From Motacilla alba alba (taxonomy: Eukaryota; Chordata; Aves; Passeriformes; Motacillidae), in NCBI RefSeq assembly GCF_015832195.1, contig NC_052018.1:55799666-55863665 (forward strand): 64,000 bases of DNA, in the 5' to 3' direction. Below are positions 24,442-36,690 of this stretch, in pieces. The notes under the pieces are model-generated. The model saw only the letters and a list, made by a program, of their open reading frames with translations, did not search any database and was not told the origin of the DNA. Each line of letters opens with the position of its first letter. Position 1 is the first letter of the stretch. The position numbers and the translations under genes are program-made.

Positions 24442-27400
24442 TTGGCACTGCACTGCAATGGTTCAGGAAAGACTAGAAGGCCCCATAAAGATTTGTGGGA
24501 TTTGTGTAGGAGATTTTATGGCAACACTATATCCCTCAGCACACGGTGCTCCTGGCAGCAGCTCCTTCACTCACCAAGTGCTGGGCTGAGCTTCATTATG
24601 CTGGAGACCTGTTTTTGGCCAGGGTTATGTGGCTGCATTAGGGCATGCACAGCAGGATGGGACACGGCGGCCCTGGAGGTGCTGGGTTAGTGCCTGTCAC
24701 CATGGGGAGCTGCAGCTGCCACAGCATGGCTGTGGACCTGGACACACCACAGCTCCTCATGGCTGCCATTTAGGAAAGAGATGGGGAACCGGGGAAACTT
24801 GCTACCCAGAAAGAGTGGAGAAGTCAAATGCACTTTCACTTCTGGGTTTCTTTTGTATTTCCTTTCAATGAGACAGGATTTGAATAAGTCCTCATCATCC
24901 CTGCATGCTCCTAAAATCCTTTCCACATGCCTCCCCTTTCTCTCCAGAGTTAATCTCACCGCTGTGTTCATATGATATAAAAACCTACCTTCACTAGTGC
25001 ATAATTTTCAGATGTCCAAGGCTCTTTCTTTGCATAAATGCCCAGAATTAGGGTTAAAAATAATGAGGATTAATAATTTTGTTCCTAAAGCACTCCCCCT
25101 GCTGATGGACTCTGAGAGATCTGTACTATATATTTAAATAAATTATAAAATATAGGAAAACATAAGAGTGGTCACTGAACAAACCTTGATAATCTGTAAG
25201 AGGGACAAAATAAGACAGTGAAAAGGGACTGAATCCCAAGAAAAAAAAAAAGAGCAAAGACTGTGGTAGGAAGGCATGAACATGGAATAATCATATAAAA
25301 AAATAGCAAATTTTTTTGCTAATAATTTTGCTAATACTTTTTAAGAGGTAAGAGACTTTTCTCACATTTCTCAGTTTGGAGAAAAAGGGATCTTTGAATT
25401 CAGTGCAGAGTAACTTCAGCAGCTCAGGGCCATTCCAGCACACTCCTCACCACTAGAGCGTGGCATTCCTGAGGTGGCAGTGCCTGGTGGAGGTTGCTGC
25501 AGTGAAGGGCTCAGTGTGTGCTGAGGGAATTCACTGGGAACGAGCTCAGGGAGGATGTCATGCATGCTGCCAGGGATCAGACTGCTCCCAGCTCATAAAA
25601 GCCCTTCCCTCCCTACTCAAATCAAGAAGTTTCTTCTTAGGCAGTCCATGTAAAACAATCCTGTAACACACTAATGGCTAGAAATGGAGGCCTGAGCAAG
25701 CATGCATGTTGACAGCTCTGAAATGCAGAGAAAGGAGTGGAGAGCATGGGAGAGGTGTGGAAGGGGCCCTTACTGACAATCATGATAAATGTTTATGGCT
25801 TTTCTTTCGCACTTGGAAGTGTAACAAACACCAGATTAAGCATTTGCAGGTAGGAATTTGGGCAATCTTTATTTAATGATGTTCAATTCTATGTGTAATA
25901 CTATTGTGTGACTTTATTATTACAATCTGTTTCTACCTCTCCCTCGCCTTGCCTACTTCCCCCAGCTCCCAGTGCAGACATGGAAACTACAGATGACCTG
26001 TTCCTACTGACAACCTTCTCTCACATCTTTAGAAACAATAATGCATTTTTAAAGGGCTGTAAATATAGTTCTTGTAGTATTGCTTAAAAATCTATCCAGC
26101 TTTTATTTTCGTAGGAACTGGTTTCTTGCAATATCTAACAGTCCTTGTTGTTGGTAGCTTTTCCAAAAGAAGGAAAAGTGTCACAATGGTAAGTCACCAG
26201 AAGGGGAAAAAAAAAAAAAAGAATCAGAAAGCTTTTCCATGGCATTACCTAGATAATCCAGTCCACATGTAGCTCTGCACATGAGCAAGTGACCCCACGG
26301 ACTGCAGCAGGTCTCCACACACATGTGTAAATCAAGGCCACATAGTTCTGTTTGCAGGATCCGAGTTCTGCTTCAATTCTGAAACAGAGTAAGATTCACA
26401 TGGTTGTGATTCACATTGAATTTGAGCCTCAAATTTGAACATGCCAGCTTGTCATCAAGCTAGCTGCCTTTATTTTATTTTTGGCTTTTTCTTTGTCAGT
26501 GCGAGCTTCTTATATTTCAGACATATATATATTCTGCAAGGCAGCTCAGTCTGTTGAGCCAGGATCTTTCATCAAGGAAAGAAAAGTGCATGGCTTGATT
26601 CTTAGAGAAAGAAGAAAACATTGCTTGCTTTTTGGAATACATCCAAACTGTCTGTGACACCTTAAAATACCATACAAGTACTGCAATTTGTCATAAATTA
26701 AACTATAAATGGTCTTTAAAACACACATAGTCTGATTAGCATGTGACCAAGTGTAGCAGTCATTAGCAGTAAATAACATATCCTGATAGAATTCTACAGC
26801 TCTAGTGGTCTCTAGGCATTTTACTGAATCTTCTGTGTTTAAAAAGAATAATGGATTCACTGTTTTGCAGCATAATTCTCATTTTTATTGCAATGTCCCT
26901 CCTAATTTTGTCCTCAAATCTTCTGGAAGCTGTGGTTTGATGTTTTTCGGCTTTGTTCCTCAGATCTCCTCTCCAGGCAACAACTCCACCACCACAAAAA
27001 GAATCCCCAATCCCAAATTTTGACTCTGTCACTAAGACATTAAACAAGCAAGCAATCAATTAATATTTTCTTCTAAGGAAGCCAAAATAGTTCAGATATT
27101 TCCATAATGATGGATGAGCAAACAGAAAGATGGTTACCATTTCCAGTTCTGCATCATGTCCACAGTTTATGCTCTCATTACAAGCTTAAGACTGTGACAG
27201 AGATTCCCATTTCAGGCACCATGCATCACTGTCATGACTGTGTGGCTTGGGGACAGGAGTAGGATCACATTTGGACAGTCGGATTAAGATTAAAAGCTGA
27301 GAAACTTGCTACCATCTCATGTCTGTGAAGGCATGACCAGTAAAAGAAGGTGTATTTCTGCTTTTCTTCTCTACCATAGCCCTATGGAATTAAGTGTCAG

Positions 27401-28547
27401 TTAAGGGATGTGAACATAATGTGTGGCCTTGCTATATTCCAGAGTTCCAGTCTGTGCTAGGAAAGCTTGCCCAGTTTCCTCCAGGTGGGGTTCCCTCCCC
27501 CAGATCCATATTGAACATCCAAGATTAGCCCTGGGGACAACTTAATTGAATAGAAGTCATATTTTAGTACTAAACAGACATTTTTCTTTTTAGACGAACT
27601 TTAAACTAGAGTGAAGAAAGATGAAAATTTCATAATGAAGCTGCAAACTGCTTTTCTGCAGAACTGCTTTTTATTAAATTTGTCTATTTCTCACAATTAC
27701 GGTAGAAATAAGGAAAAGATCATGACTGCTATACTTCATTTTATTTTACTTGAAGTTTCATGAGCAGTTTTCATTATCACTAGCACACAGAAAACTAAGA
27801 CCTTCTTCTTAAGCTACACTAATGGGACCATGGAAAAATTGAAGAGTCAAAAGCAGAATCTCATCTTTGCATCTCCTAGTCAACAAAAACAATGCAGTAA
27901 GTGCACATTAAAGCAATAGCACTTTGCTAACTTAATAGTATCTATGTGAAATGTCCTATGTGGTCAGCATGCTTTGAACCATAAAATATCTTTATGTGTT
28001 TGAAGGATAGAACTGTACCAGGCATTTCATGTAGCATTTTATAGCATGCCAATATATCTTTTAATTCATGTGCCAGAGAATCAAAGAGATCTTCTGACTG
28101 TATACTATGTGATGTTTTCATTAGATATTTTATAATGTGGTGGTGATTTTGGAATTTATCTCTATAGTATAGTCCATTGCCTGTCTCTTTTTCTCAACAG
28201 CTTCCTTATGGCTAGGTGATGGCTTGAAAACTTGGGAGTACTTCCAAAAAGCATGAGCAGAAGAGAGTTGTTCTAACTAAAAACAATTTCGCTAAATAAA
28301 GAAGAATGCTTCTATAAATATATATTAACTGTGGACTTCCTTAATTTATTTGTTTTCAGATTAGTTCTCCTTTTGTGTACTGGATATTGTAGAATACTCT
28401 ACAAAATTCAGCCCTTTCATATGACTGTATTGAAATCAACACAATGGGATAATTGTGAAGAGTTTCCAGAAAATTATATGAGCCTAAATTAAATAAAAAT
28501 AACACTAGGATAGATCAAACTCCTAATTAGATAATTGAAACTGCTTT

Positions 28548-28742
28548 TTCCCTTCCCTTCCCTTCCCTTCCCTTCCCTTCCCTTCCCTTCCCTTCCCTTC
28601 CCTTCCCTTCCCTTCCCTTCCCTTCCCTTCCCTTCCCTTCCCTTCCCTTCCCTTCCCTTCCCTTCCCTTCCCTTCCCTTCCCTTCCCTTCCCTTCCCTTC
28701 CCTTCCCTTCCCTTCCCTTCCCTTCCCTTCCCTTCCCTTCCC
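28548..28742. repeat. Perfect (TTCCC)39 pentanucleotide array
   Basis: This is 195 bp of TTCCC with no substitution or indel, 39 units, read as AAGGG on the minus strand. It is bounded by CTGCTTT on the left and ATGCAGGCCTAGAGG on the right. The strand asymmetry is complete: pure pyrimidine on plus, pure purine on minus. The minus strand can form G-quadruplex or triplex structures. Because 5 is not a multiple of 3, each frame translates to a five-residue repeat, which explains the artificial open frames here. Such purity implies recent expansion or ongoing length mutation, and array length in an assembly may be unreliable. Confidence 0.98.
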
Positions 28743-31700
28743 ATGCAGGCCTAGAGGATGATGATAAAATCTAAACAGTGCTTGATCCCAGTGCAGACAG
28801 AAGCCTGTCAGTTGTGATTTCACTACTTCCAATTGAAAAAAAAAAACAAAAAAAAACCAGTAATGCAAGCTAGAGCAGGATTTGCAGAGAGGAAGAGTCA
28901 GCAAAATTGGAAACAACTCACAACTTCTAATCACAGTCACCAGGGAGAATATAAACAAGAAGTTTGTATTCCTTGGTTTGCTCTGTGTTTTGCTTTGGGA
29001 GCTTTACAGACACCAGACTTTGATTTTTCCCTACCAGGAGTAGGTATACATGGAGTATTTTAAGCATATACTTAGGATATTTATGGATACTGCTTCCATT
29101 TCAAGTCAAAACAACACAGATCCTTCCCTAGCATGAAATGTTTGTTTCAGAAAAGAAATGCCAAGTAACACTGGTGATTTTCAAGTCACATTTGGGATCT
29201 CTGCCACAGGTCAAACAGCTGTCAAATTTATTGGTGCTCCAGATCAACAGACAAGGCACACATTTTCACATCTGTTCAAACCACCAAACCAATGGTTTTG
29301 TCTTTTGTTTGCTTGCAGACTAAGGCTCAAAATGCAGTTAAGGCTCTATGCCCAAACCACGTCAGAACTATAAGAGGTAAAAGCATATCTGATGGTAAAC
29401 TGAGGAAAGGCTTAAAAAGATGAAAAAATTGGGCACCATTTTGGTCAAGCTCTGCTTCGGAAAGAAGAAATCCATGATCTACAGTCTGGCATCTGGCCTA
29501 AATTATTTAATCTGTTACAAGGTTGACAGTTTTGGCATCTCTGTCTTTCATTGTTCCTTACAAGTTTGTAATGCCTGGGTTGCAGCCATTCCTGGTAGGC
29601 TCTGGAAGCCCTTCCCTACAAGGAGGCCGTTCATCATTGTATCTCCGAACAGCCTGAGGTCTCCAGCTTCATACACAGAGCTGCCCCTGGAGCAAAACAG
29701 AGAGTGTGCTGTTAACTATTTAACTGTTACCCAAATGAAACTCATATATTACAGTCTTAGAGTAAAAATAAAACAGAACAACACAGTTTTAATTGCTATT
29801 TCTACAATAAAATTGTGGCTTATTTATAAGTTGGGACTTTATTACTTACTGCAATTTATACACACTTTATCTGGAAGTTCATGGTGGGCAACAAAGGACT
29901 GCTGACATTTTTTTTTGGTGACTTTTCCATGAAAGCATAACTGCATCTTAAAATATGGTAAAGTAGTTTATAAGTAAAATGAAAAAAGCTTACATGGAAG
30001 ATTACATAAAATACATCTGTCTTTTCAAGCCATTGAGATACATAAACAAGTCATTAAAAACTGAAAAAGCCAAAGAAAAGGACAAAAGACCTTTTAATAA
30101 GAAGCTGTTTTGAACAGATTTTTTTCTGCTTTTCAAAAGACAGGATGTCACATTGTTCCTAGGAAGATGATCTCAAATAATCAGGAAAAATACCAAAAAT
30201 TTCAGTAAGAACTATCCCTGAGAGAGATTATGCTAAGGCTTAAAAAAAAAAAAAAATTGCAAGTGGAGATGTCATTTTAAATAGAATCCAGGCTCTTATT
30301 TTTCCATTGCAAAGACTTTTCTTTAATGTCATATGAAATTTTAAGATCACCTATGAATTTGCAACTGAACCCTTTACTGCCAAATCTGATTCCAATCCCT
30401 AAAAATCTGTTTCTGTAATATGGCCAGCTATGCAGAAACTTCTAAAAGGTAGCCAGACATATTGGCAAAAAAATATATGTGGTTAAACAACTAAAACTAT
30501 GTAGTAGTTTGGGAACAATCAATCAATTTCCAGAACCTTTAAGGCATGCAGTTGCTGTGAGGATATCCAAGAACAATAGTAATACTAATGGCTAATGTAC
30601 ACAGATGTTTTTGAGATGGTCTGGTCTTTATTTTTTATTTTCAAGATGCTTCTGCACAATTTTAGGCTCTACTGTTAGACAAAAAAAAAAGCCATCACAA
30701 ATAAATTCCAGATAATAATACAAATGTAGAGGGACAGTAGGTGTCACTTTGCACCAAGGTAAAATAAGCACTACCAAAAAGAGGTTTGTGTTCAACCAGT
30801 GGTGTTTTCTCAATCTGTGCTTACCCACATTTAAGCTTGGAGACTTAAACACTTAGGGAAAAATGCAGAGAACTGCATACAATGCTGGTGTACTGAAAAC
30901 TCTCTGAGTTACTCCTTGAGGCATCATAGTTGGCAACTTGCAAGATGCTTCAGCAACTTGAAAACTGTTCTGTCTAAATGCAGAAAATGTCTCATTTTTA
31001 GTAAACAAAACTGAGCTGCTCACTTCCACCTTCACACTTCAGCCTGCCTGGCATCCAGGAACTCTCTGCTAAATTCCTTGAGGGGCTCATTAAAATACAT
31101 TGCACAAAGTCACCCCTAAAACACAGCAATAAGGAACAGTAACCCATAAAACATTGTAGCACTTTCTGAAGTTCTTTAGAATAGCTGGGGGAGGATTCCG
31201 ACTGCTCTTATGCTCCCTTAATACTGTAATGCTGTGGTCTGAGCTCTGACCAAAGAGATGTGTGACCAAGGTTCACTTCCTGGCTATATCTCAGAGGATT
31301 TTAACTCCCATTTACCACTTCCTGACTCTTTATACATCAGGTTGCTGGCTTCCATCCTGAGAGAGGTTTGTGTATGTATATTACATTAAACTCATCTTGG
31401 ATAAGTTCGCAGGCTCAGCAGAGGAACCAAGAGATAGGCAAAAGCAGCATGTGTGAGGACAGTACCTAACTCATTGTGTGTTCTACTGTAAATTATGGAA
31501 TTGCCTTTAATCTCCTTAAAAACACTTTCAGAAATCTGTGATCAAAGTTGACATAATAGCCCTGTCACACAAAATGAAAGCCCAGATTTTTTCACTTAAA
31601 TCATGATAATCCTATTTAGGTCATCTGAGAATGAATAGTGTTTGGGGTCTACAGTTTTGCTTTCCCTGATGAAACCAGCTGCTTTTCCACTCTAGAATCC

Positions 31701-34700
31701 TGATAGGCTACTTGTTCCTTTGACAAGAAGCACTGCAGAGATGGTCTTCCCTTGAAGTGGCATCATCTAGTTGTTTTGGGCTTTTTATTGGGATCAGTAG
31801 TTACTGGACTGTGCCTAGCAGGCAGATGAACTGAAAATGACTGAAGTATTTTTGTAAAAAAATCTGTAGAAAACTATGCCAAACACAGAGATTTACTTTT
31901 CTGCATGAATTTGACAAGTTGCATCATTGTTAATATGATGATTTTTAAAATTAGTGTAAGATGTTTCCAAAGCTACCATGGTCACCCAGATCAAAGTGGA
32001 AGATTGGGTTAAACTTTACCTGGGTGTTTTGGAAACACAACTTTTTTGACAAAGAACACAATTAGTCTTTTTTCATGCTTTTTCTCTTGCCATAACTACA
32101 TTTGTTTCAGAGATCACAGTTAAAATTTTAAAGATTATCAGGTGATTTTGATTCACATTTCTCTGATAAACTTTAATAAAGCAGATCAGATTACTCTGCC
32201 CAATGAGTCAGTTAACCATGCTCCTATTTATTTGAGAAGCAGTTCTTGTTTTCAGGTATGTAAAAACATTTTATAACCTCGAATATTTTTTTCTTTTCTC
32301 TTAAAGGTTAGCAGCAATTCTCCTGTACATGGAACACTTGTGATCCCAAATCATTAACAGAATCCATGTCTAGTCTAAATACTACATTTTAAAGCAAAGT
32401 ATTTCAAAAACCAGCTACTCCTCGATTTACATACCCAAGCTTAAATTTTAGGTGTTTGTTTCCACTGTAGCAGATGATGATGTCATTAACACCTAAATCA
32501 GGACAGAAAAATGCCTGGTTTTAGGTGTTAGTGACATCATAACTAATTCAGGGAGCACATTGCACCCACAACTTCTAGGTCTGGCAAGAAAAAGAACTGA
32601 TGTCAAAACATACTTACTTGTCTAAAAGATACTCATGTCTAAGACAAAAACTAACCAAGATCTCACTGTGGAGATCTTAAAAGCTTTAAAAAAAAGTTTA
32701 AAAAATATATTTTGCTGTTCACAAAGAAAATGGTTGAAAATATGTGTTAAACATATGTTTTGGTGTTTTGAAGTGGTTTGCTTCTAACAATAGAACTGCA
32801 CACTCATCACTGGTCATGGGATAAATGTGGTTTGGGGGATCTGTGTTATGCCAAGACTCAAAGCATTTAATATGAGCTTTGTTTTGGAGCAATGGCAACA
32901 GCAAAAGTGAGCTGACTTGCAGACAGTGGTGACTTCAAATTTCTGAAAGCTACATGATCACTTAAGATCTAATTCTTCAAAAAGTTCCAAAAGTGTGACA
33001 TGAAAACATCTGACCCATTAACCAGCTGCAAGACTTTCCCAGACTCTCATCAGCACATGTACCTTTGCAAGCTCTGCTAGAGCCCAGAGGAAACTCCCTT
33101 CCTGCACAGGTCTTTTGCAACTCTTGGGGCTGTGCTTCATCTCTTTGCATAAATTGACTGGTTTATGTCTGTTACTGGTTTTGCACTGCATCTCCTCAGA
33201 GGAAAAGCTCAAGGGCTGCTGGTGCCTACAAGAGTTAGGTAGCAGAGTGTGCCAGAAAGCACAAGTACACAATTATTTTCCAAAAGCAATGCACATTTTA
33301 CACCGACTTAAATATTGTGTGGCTGTGGATGTAAATCCAAACACTTAAGGATATCTATTCTATCAATTACTTATTATATGTATTCTCCATTTTGTGTGCC
33401 CCTGCATACATTCACACACTTGCAGAGCTACCCGTGTTATTTGCACATTTTTCCCTGTTCAGTTTTAATCTGTTGGGCCCCAATTTCTATTTGTAATGGG
33501 ATATGATATTCAACACAGACACAGAGGCCTCTAGAGTGTTTGACATTTCTGCCCCTCACCTTACAGGTCTGCAAAATACGGCCACAGCTACAAAGGCTGG
33601 AATAGACTAAGAAGAAATTTAGGGTCATCTGAGAAAATGAAACAAGGAGATCTAAGAGCCTTTGAGTGGCTCTGCTGCTGTCCTGTGTCACCCCTCGAAA
33701 GTAATGAAAGGAGCCGATGTTATCTTGTTTTTCCATGAGACTCACACTTTGCTTTACATTAAATTCAGGTGGAAATGCTAGGATTGACAAGACCAGCAAA
33801 AGCAGGTCATCAGCACAGTCTGAACTTGCTTGCCTTACTCAGGCAAGTAGATACCATGATGTTAACACATAGTAAAACCCCATGATTCCCCATACATGAA
33901 GTGCTTGCAAGCTTAGGTCTGCCACTGGAGACTCATGTGCTTCAAAACAAGTAAATAGTGAGGAGAGACAGGAAAGGAGATAAAAGTGTTCTGATGAAGC
34001 ATGAATGGAAAAAAGAGTGGCAATGACATCAATTGCTGAAGTACCGTTTATGTTCATGATATAAGGTGTCACCCATCTGTCATTTCATTTAACAGCAGAA
34101 GGTGGGGGCAGCCCCTCCATGTCCAGTCCTGTAGTCTGCATATTTCTTTAACCTTTAAAATGACTTCCTCAATTTCTTTTAAAGAGGGATTACCAAACTG
34201 GCAACAAACTATAAAAGTAAATGCATTTACAATATGCCCTCTAGATAGCTTTACTGTCACGGAAATAGTTTTGCTGTGACCATGGGCTGTAGGAGTAAAA
34301 GGCTGGCAAAATTACATGGTTTGCAATGATAAAATTCAGGTTTCAGCCAAACATTTTTCTTCTAACCTGCAGGCATCTCAGCTGTGAAGTGCTTATTAAG
34401 TTCCTTTGGTGACCACAGGACCTGCAGTTTGTAAATGCTGCAGGTGTGAAGGCATTGTATGGCACTTTTAGGTTAGTGAAAGAAGATTGTTATTCATGGG
34501 TGAAATATTCCATTTATTCAGTGGAAGAGAAGTAATGTGTGTGGGGGTGGAGAGTCAAAGCTGATGATAGAAAGACATAAACAGAAACAGACTTCCACAG
34601 AGCACCTCAGCCATTCCATATTGCTGCTTCAAGCTTAAGTCTCCCCACAATGGCCAAGCACTGGGATTTTTCCTCTAATGACACAAACTTGCCGTATCTC

Positions 34701-36030
34701 CTGCCACTAAAGTACTTTTAAAAGTTTACCTAATCTTACTTAATTGTCATGGAATAACAGTAATAGTGCCAGACCATATTAAACCAGTGGCTTTTATATC
34801 TTTTTTTATATCTTCTATAGAGCTGAGTGTGATTAGACTGTCAACTGCTCTCATTCACGCAGGAATACATCCCCAGAAAGTTGTGACTGAGAGTGGGCTT
34901 CATAAATACAGTATTATTTTAGAGTTATGTACTCCGAGGTTGGTGGAGGGCTTCCAATGGAGTTTTTTTGTGGTTTTCTGCTTTCAATGAGATCCTGACA
35001 GTGTCTCTGATGCATCACTATGAAGTTGTTAAGACAGACTACAGGAATGTTTACTGACCTTTTTGTCAGGCCAGCAATGCAAAAAATACATTACATGTAA
35101 AATATACTACCTGTACACTAAAAAGTAGTTTTTGAGAGCTACATTTAATCCCTCATTTTTAAAATTGCCTTTTCTAATTTTACTACAGACATATGGGAGT
35201 CTGAATTTTTCAGCTCCAAGTGTGCTGCATTTTTAAATCAACTGGGGAGGCAGGAAGCAAATACGCATGGGTTGTAATTCTGGCTGACATACTGCATTAT
35301 TGACAAATCCCGTCAAAAAAAAAAGAAAACTAGCATATCAAAGTAGATGACGTAGACAAACATCTAACATAAATTCTAAGACCATTTTTTCTTTAAAGAG
35401 AATTTCAAAAAACTGAACTGAAGTGGGTTAACACTGAAACTGCTCCAAACTGAATAACACAGCAGATTCCCTTGCTTACATCTCTTCCACATTACTGGCA
35501 GCTGCTGAATAGACAGTAATGTTTGTCATTACTAATATTAAATGGAGAATATTCTATCTCTGTGAAGTTAGCAGAAACTCAAGCAATATCTGAATTCACC
35601 TTGGCCAGGGTACCAGCTTATTTTCTGCTAGATCATGAAATCTTTACAATTGTCAGAGCCTCAACACCTCATTCACAAGACATGGACATGATTAAGTACC
35701 GACTCAAGGAGACTAATACCTCCTCTCCAGTTACCAGCACACATCCCTCTGCACCATTTGCAGGACTCTAAGCATTGAAGGGAGCAAATACTGATCAGCA
35801 AGATTCCAGCAAATCACCCAAAATAGCACTAAAGCTGGAAGATAATAGTTATGGCAACAGGAACAAAAATGGCAAATTCATCTGTTTTTTAGCAAAGGGG
35901 TTTTTTTAGGTTTTTTTAGCATTTAAATATATAACAGTACATTACAAGCCTGAATCAAAAGACAAGTGGAAGAGAATTTTGAACGCGCATTTCTTTCAGG
36001 CACACATTACTTCAGGCATTTGAAGAAAGT
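28743..36030. other. Non-coding stretch, no gene seen
   Basis: The stretch is AT-rich and CpG-poor. An open frame of 161 codons at 29420-29905 has no recognisable domain and no supporting signals, so I treat it as chance. The hairpin at 32475-32542 is the one structured item. A-rich tracts lie at 28836-28857 and 30240-30256. Confidence 0.55.
32475..32542. repeat. Imperfect inverted repeat, about 20-bp arms, 22-base loop
   Basis: The left arm TGATGTCATTAACACCTAAA (32478-32497) pairs with the right arm TTTAGGTGTTAGTGACATCA (32520-32539) at 19 of 20 positions. The inner CAGG (32499) and CCTG (32514) can extend the stem. The whole unit is about 65 bases, within the size range of a microRNA precursor hairpin, and could also be the core of a small inverted-repeat transposon. 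Both arms also carry CRE-like TGATGTCA/TGACATCA cores. No known microRNA is recognised. The outer flanks do not pair. Confidence 0.8.
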
Positions 36031-36039
36031 GTCTAACAG

Positions 36040-36690
36040 CTTCCCCACCCACTTTCTCAAAGTGGAGGAGAAATTGCTCTCAAATGTTGGTTATAAACTT
36101 GTAATCTGAACTCCAGCCACTCGGCAGGGCTGCAGAAGAATTTACGATGTGCTAAATATTTCCTTTGTTCTTCCCAGTGGTAGCCTGCTGTAGCAATTAG
36201 AAAGCAACTGACTGCACATGTAAACTGTGGCTCTTTTCTAAAGAATCGTTCGTAATTGTCAGAAGCCTTCCTAAGCAGGACTTGCTCTGTTAATACTGCA
36301 ATCCTTTAGGTGCGTCTGTATTGTCTGTATGATTTTTTTCTCATCTTCTAATCTTAATCATGTCCTCTAGGTACTTTACTACTGGGACAGAAGGCAGACA
36401 CAACTGTCGACCATTGCTATAATTCAGCCATTACCAGCTGGGTCCCTGAATCCCTCTGTCTTCATTGGGCACCTAGGTAGCTTCCATAGGAACAATGTGT
36501 TCATGTAAATTATCCAAACCGCTACAACAACATTTGTTTCCATTGCTGCAAGAACATAATACAAAATGAAATGCAATTCTTTTTGATTCCAACAAAGAAA
36601 GCAGTCTCCTAAGCCATTCTGTTACATGCTGAGAGCACAGGATATCGAACCCCAAGCAAATTTGATGTAAGCTTGCTCTGAAAGAAATTG
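36040..36690. promoter_or_regulatory. Candidate conserved non-coding element
   Basis: About 650 bp with no repeat signature and an unusual number of surviving CpGs for this CpG-depleted region: CACTCGGCAG near 36118, TTTACGATG near 36141, AATCGTTCGTAATTG near 36244, GGTGCGTC near 36310, TGTCGACC near 36406 and ACCGCTAC near 36519. Surviving CpGs in methylated DNA suggest selection or lack of methylation. No open frame here is long or recognisable. It could be an enhancer or, less likely, an untranslated exon. Confidence 0.35.

Larger units (their letters stand above)
19297..28544. other. Non-coding stretch, no gene seen
   Basis: About 9 kb of CpG-poor DNA. All open frames are about 100 codons or shorter and unrecognised. 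GC is somewhat higher near 21550-21760, 24520-24760 and 25400-25600, without a convincing exon structure. Contained items listed separately are a 23-T run (22395) and a perfect hairpin (24417). Otherwise I see nothing I can support. Confidence 0.55.

Noticed and set aside
28523..28958. Open frames of 73 to 143 codons with KGREG- or LPFPS-type repeats
   Set aside because: They are translations of the TTCCC pentanucleotide array in different frames. Any frame through it is open.
29420..29905. 161-codon plus-strand open frame
   Set aside because: No recognisable domain, no promoter or splice support, and codon content like the surrounding AT-rich DNA. Most likely chance.
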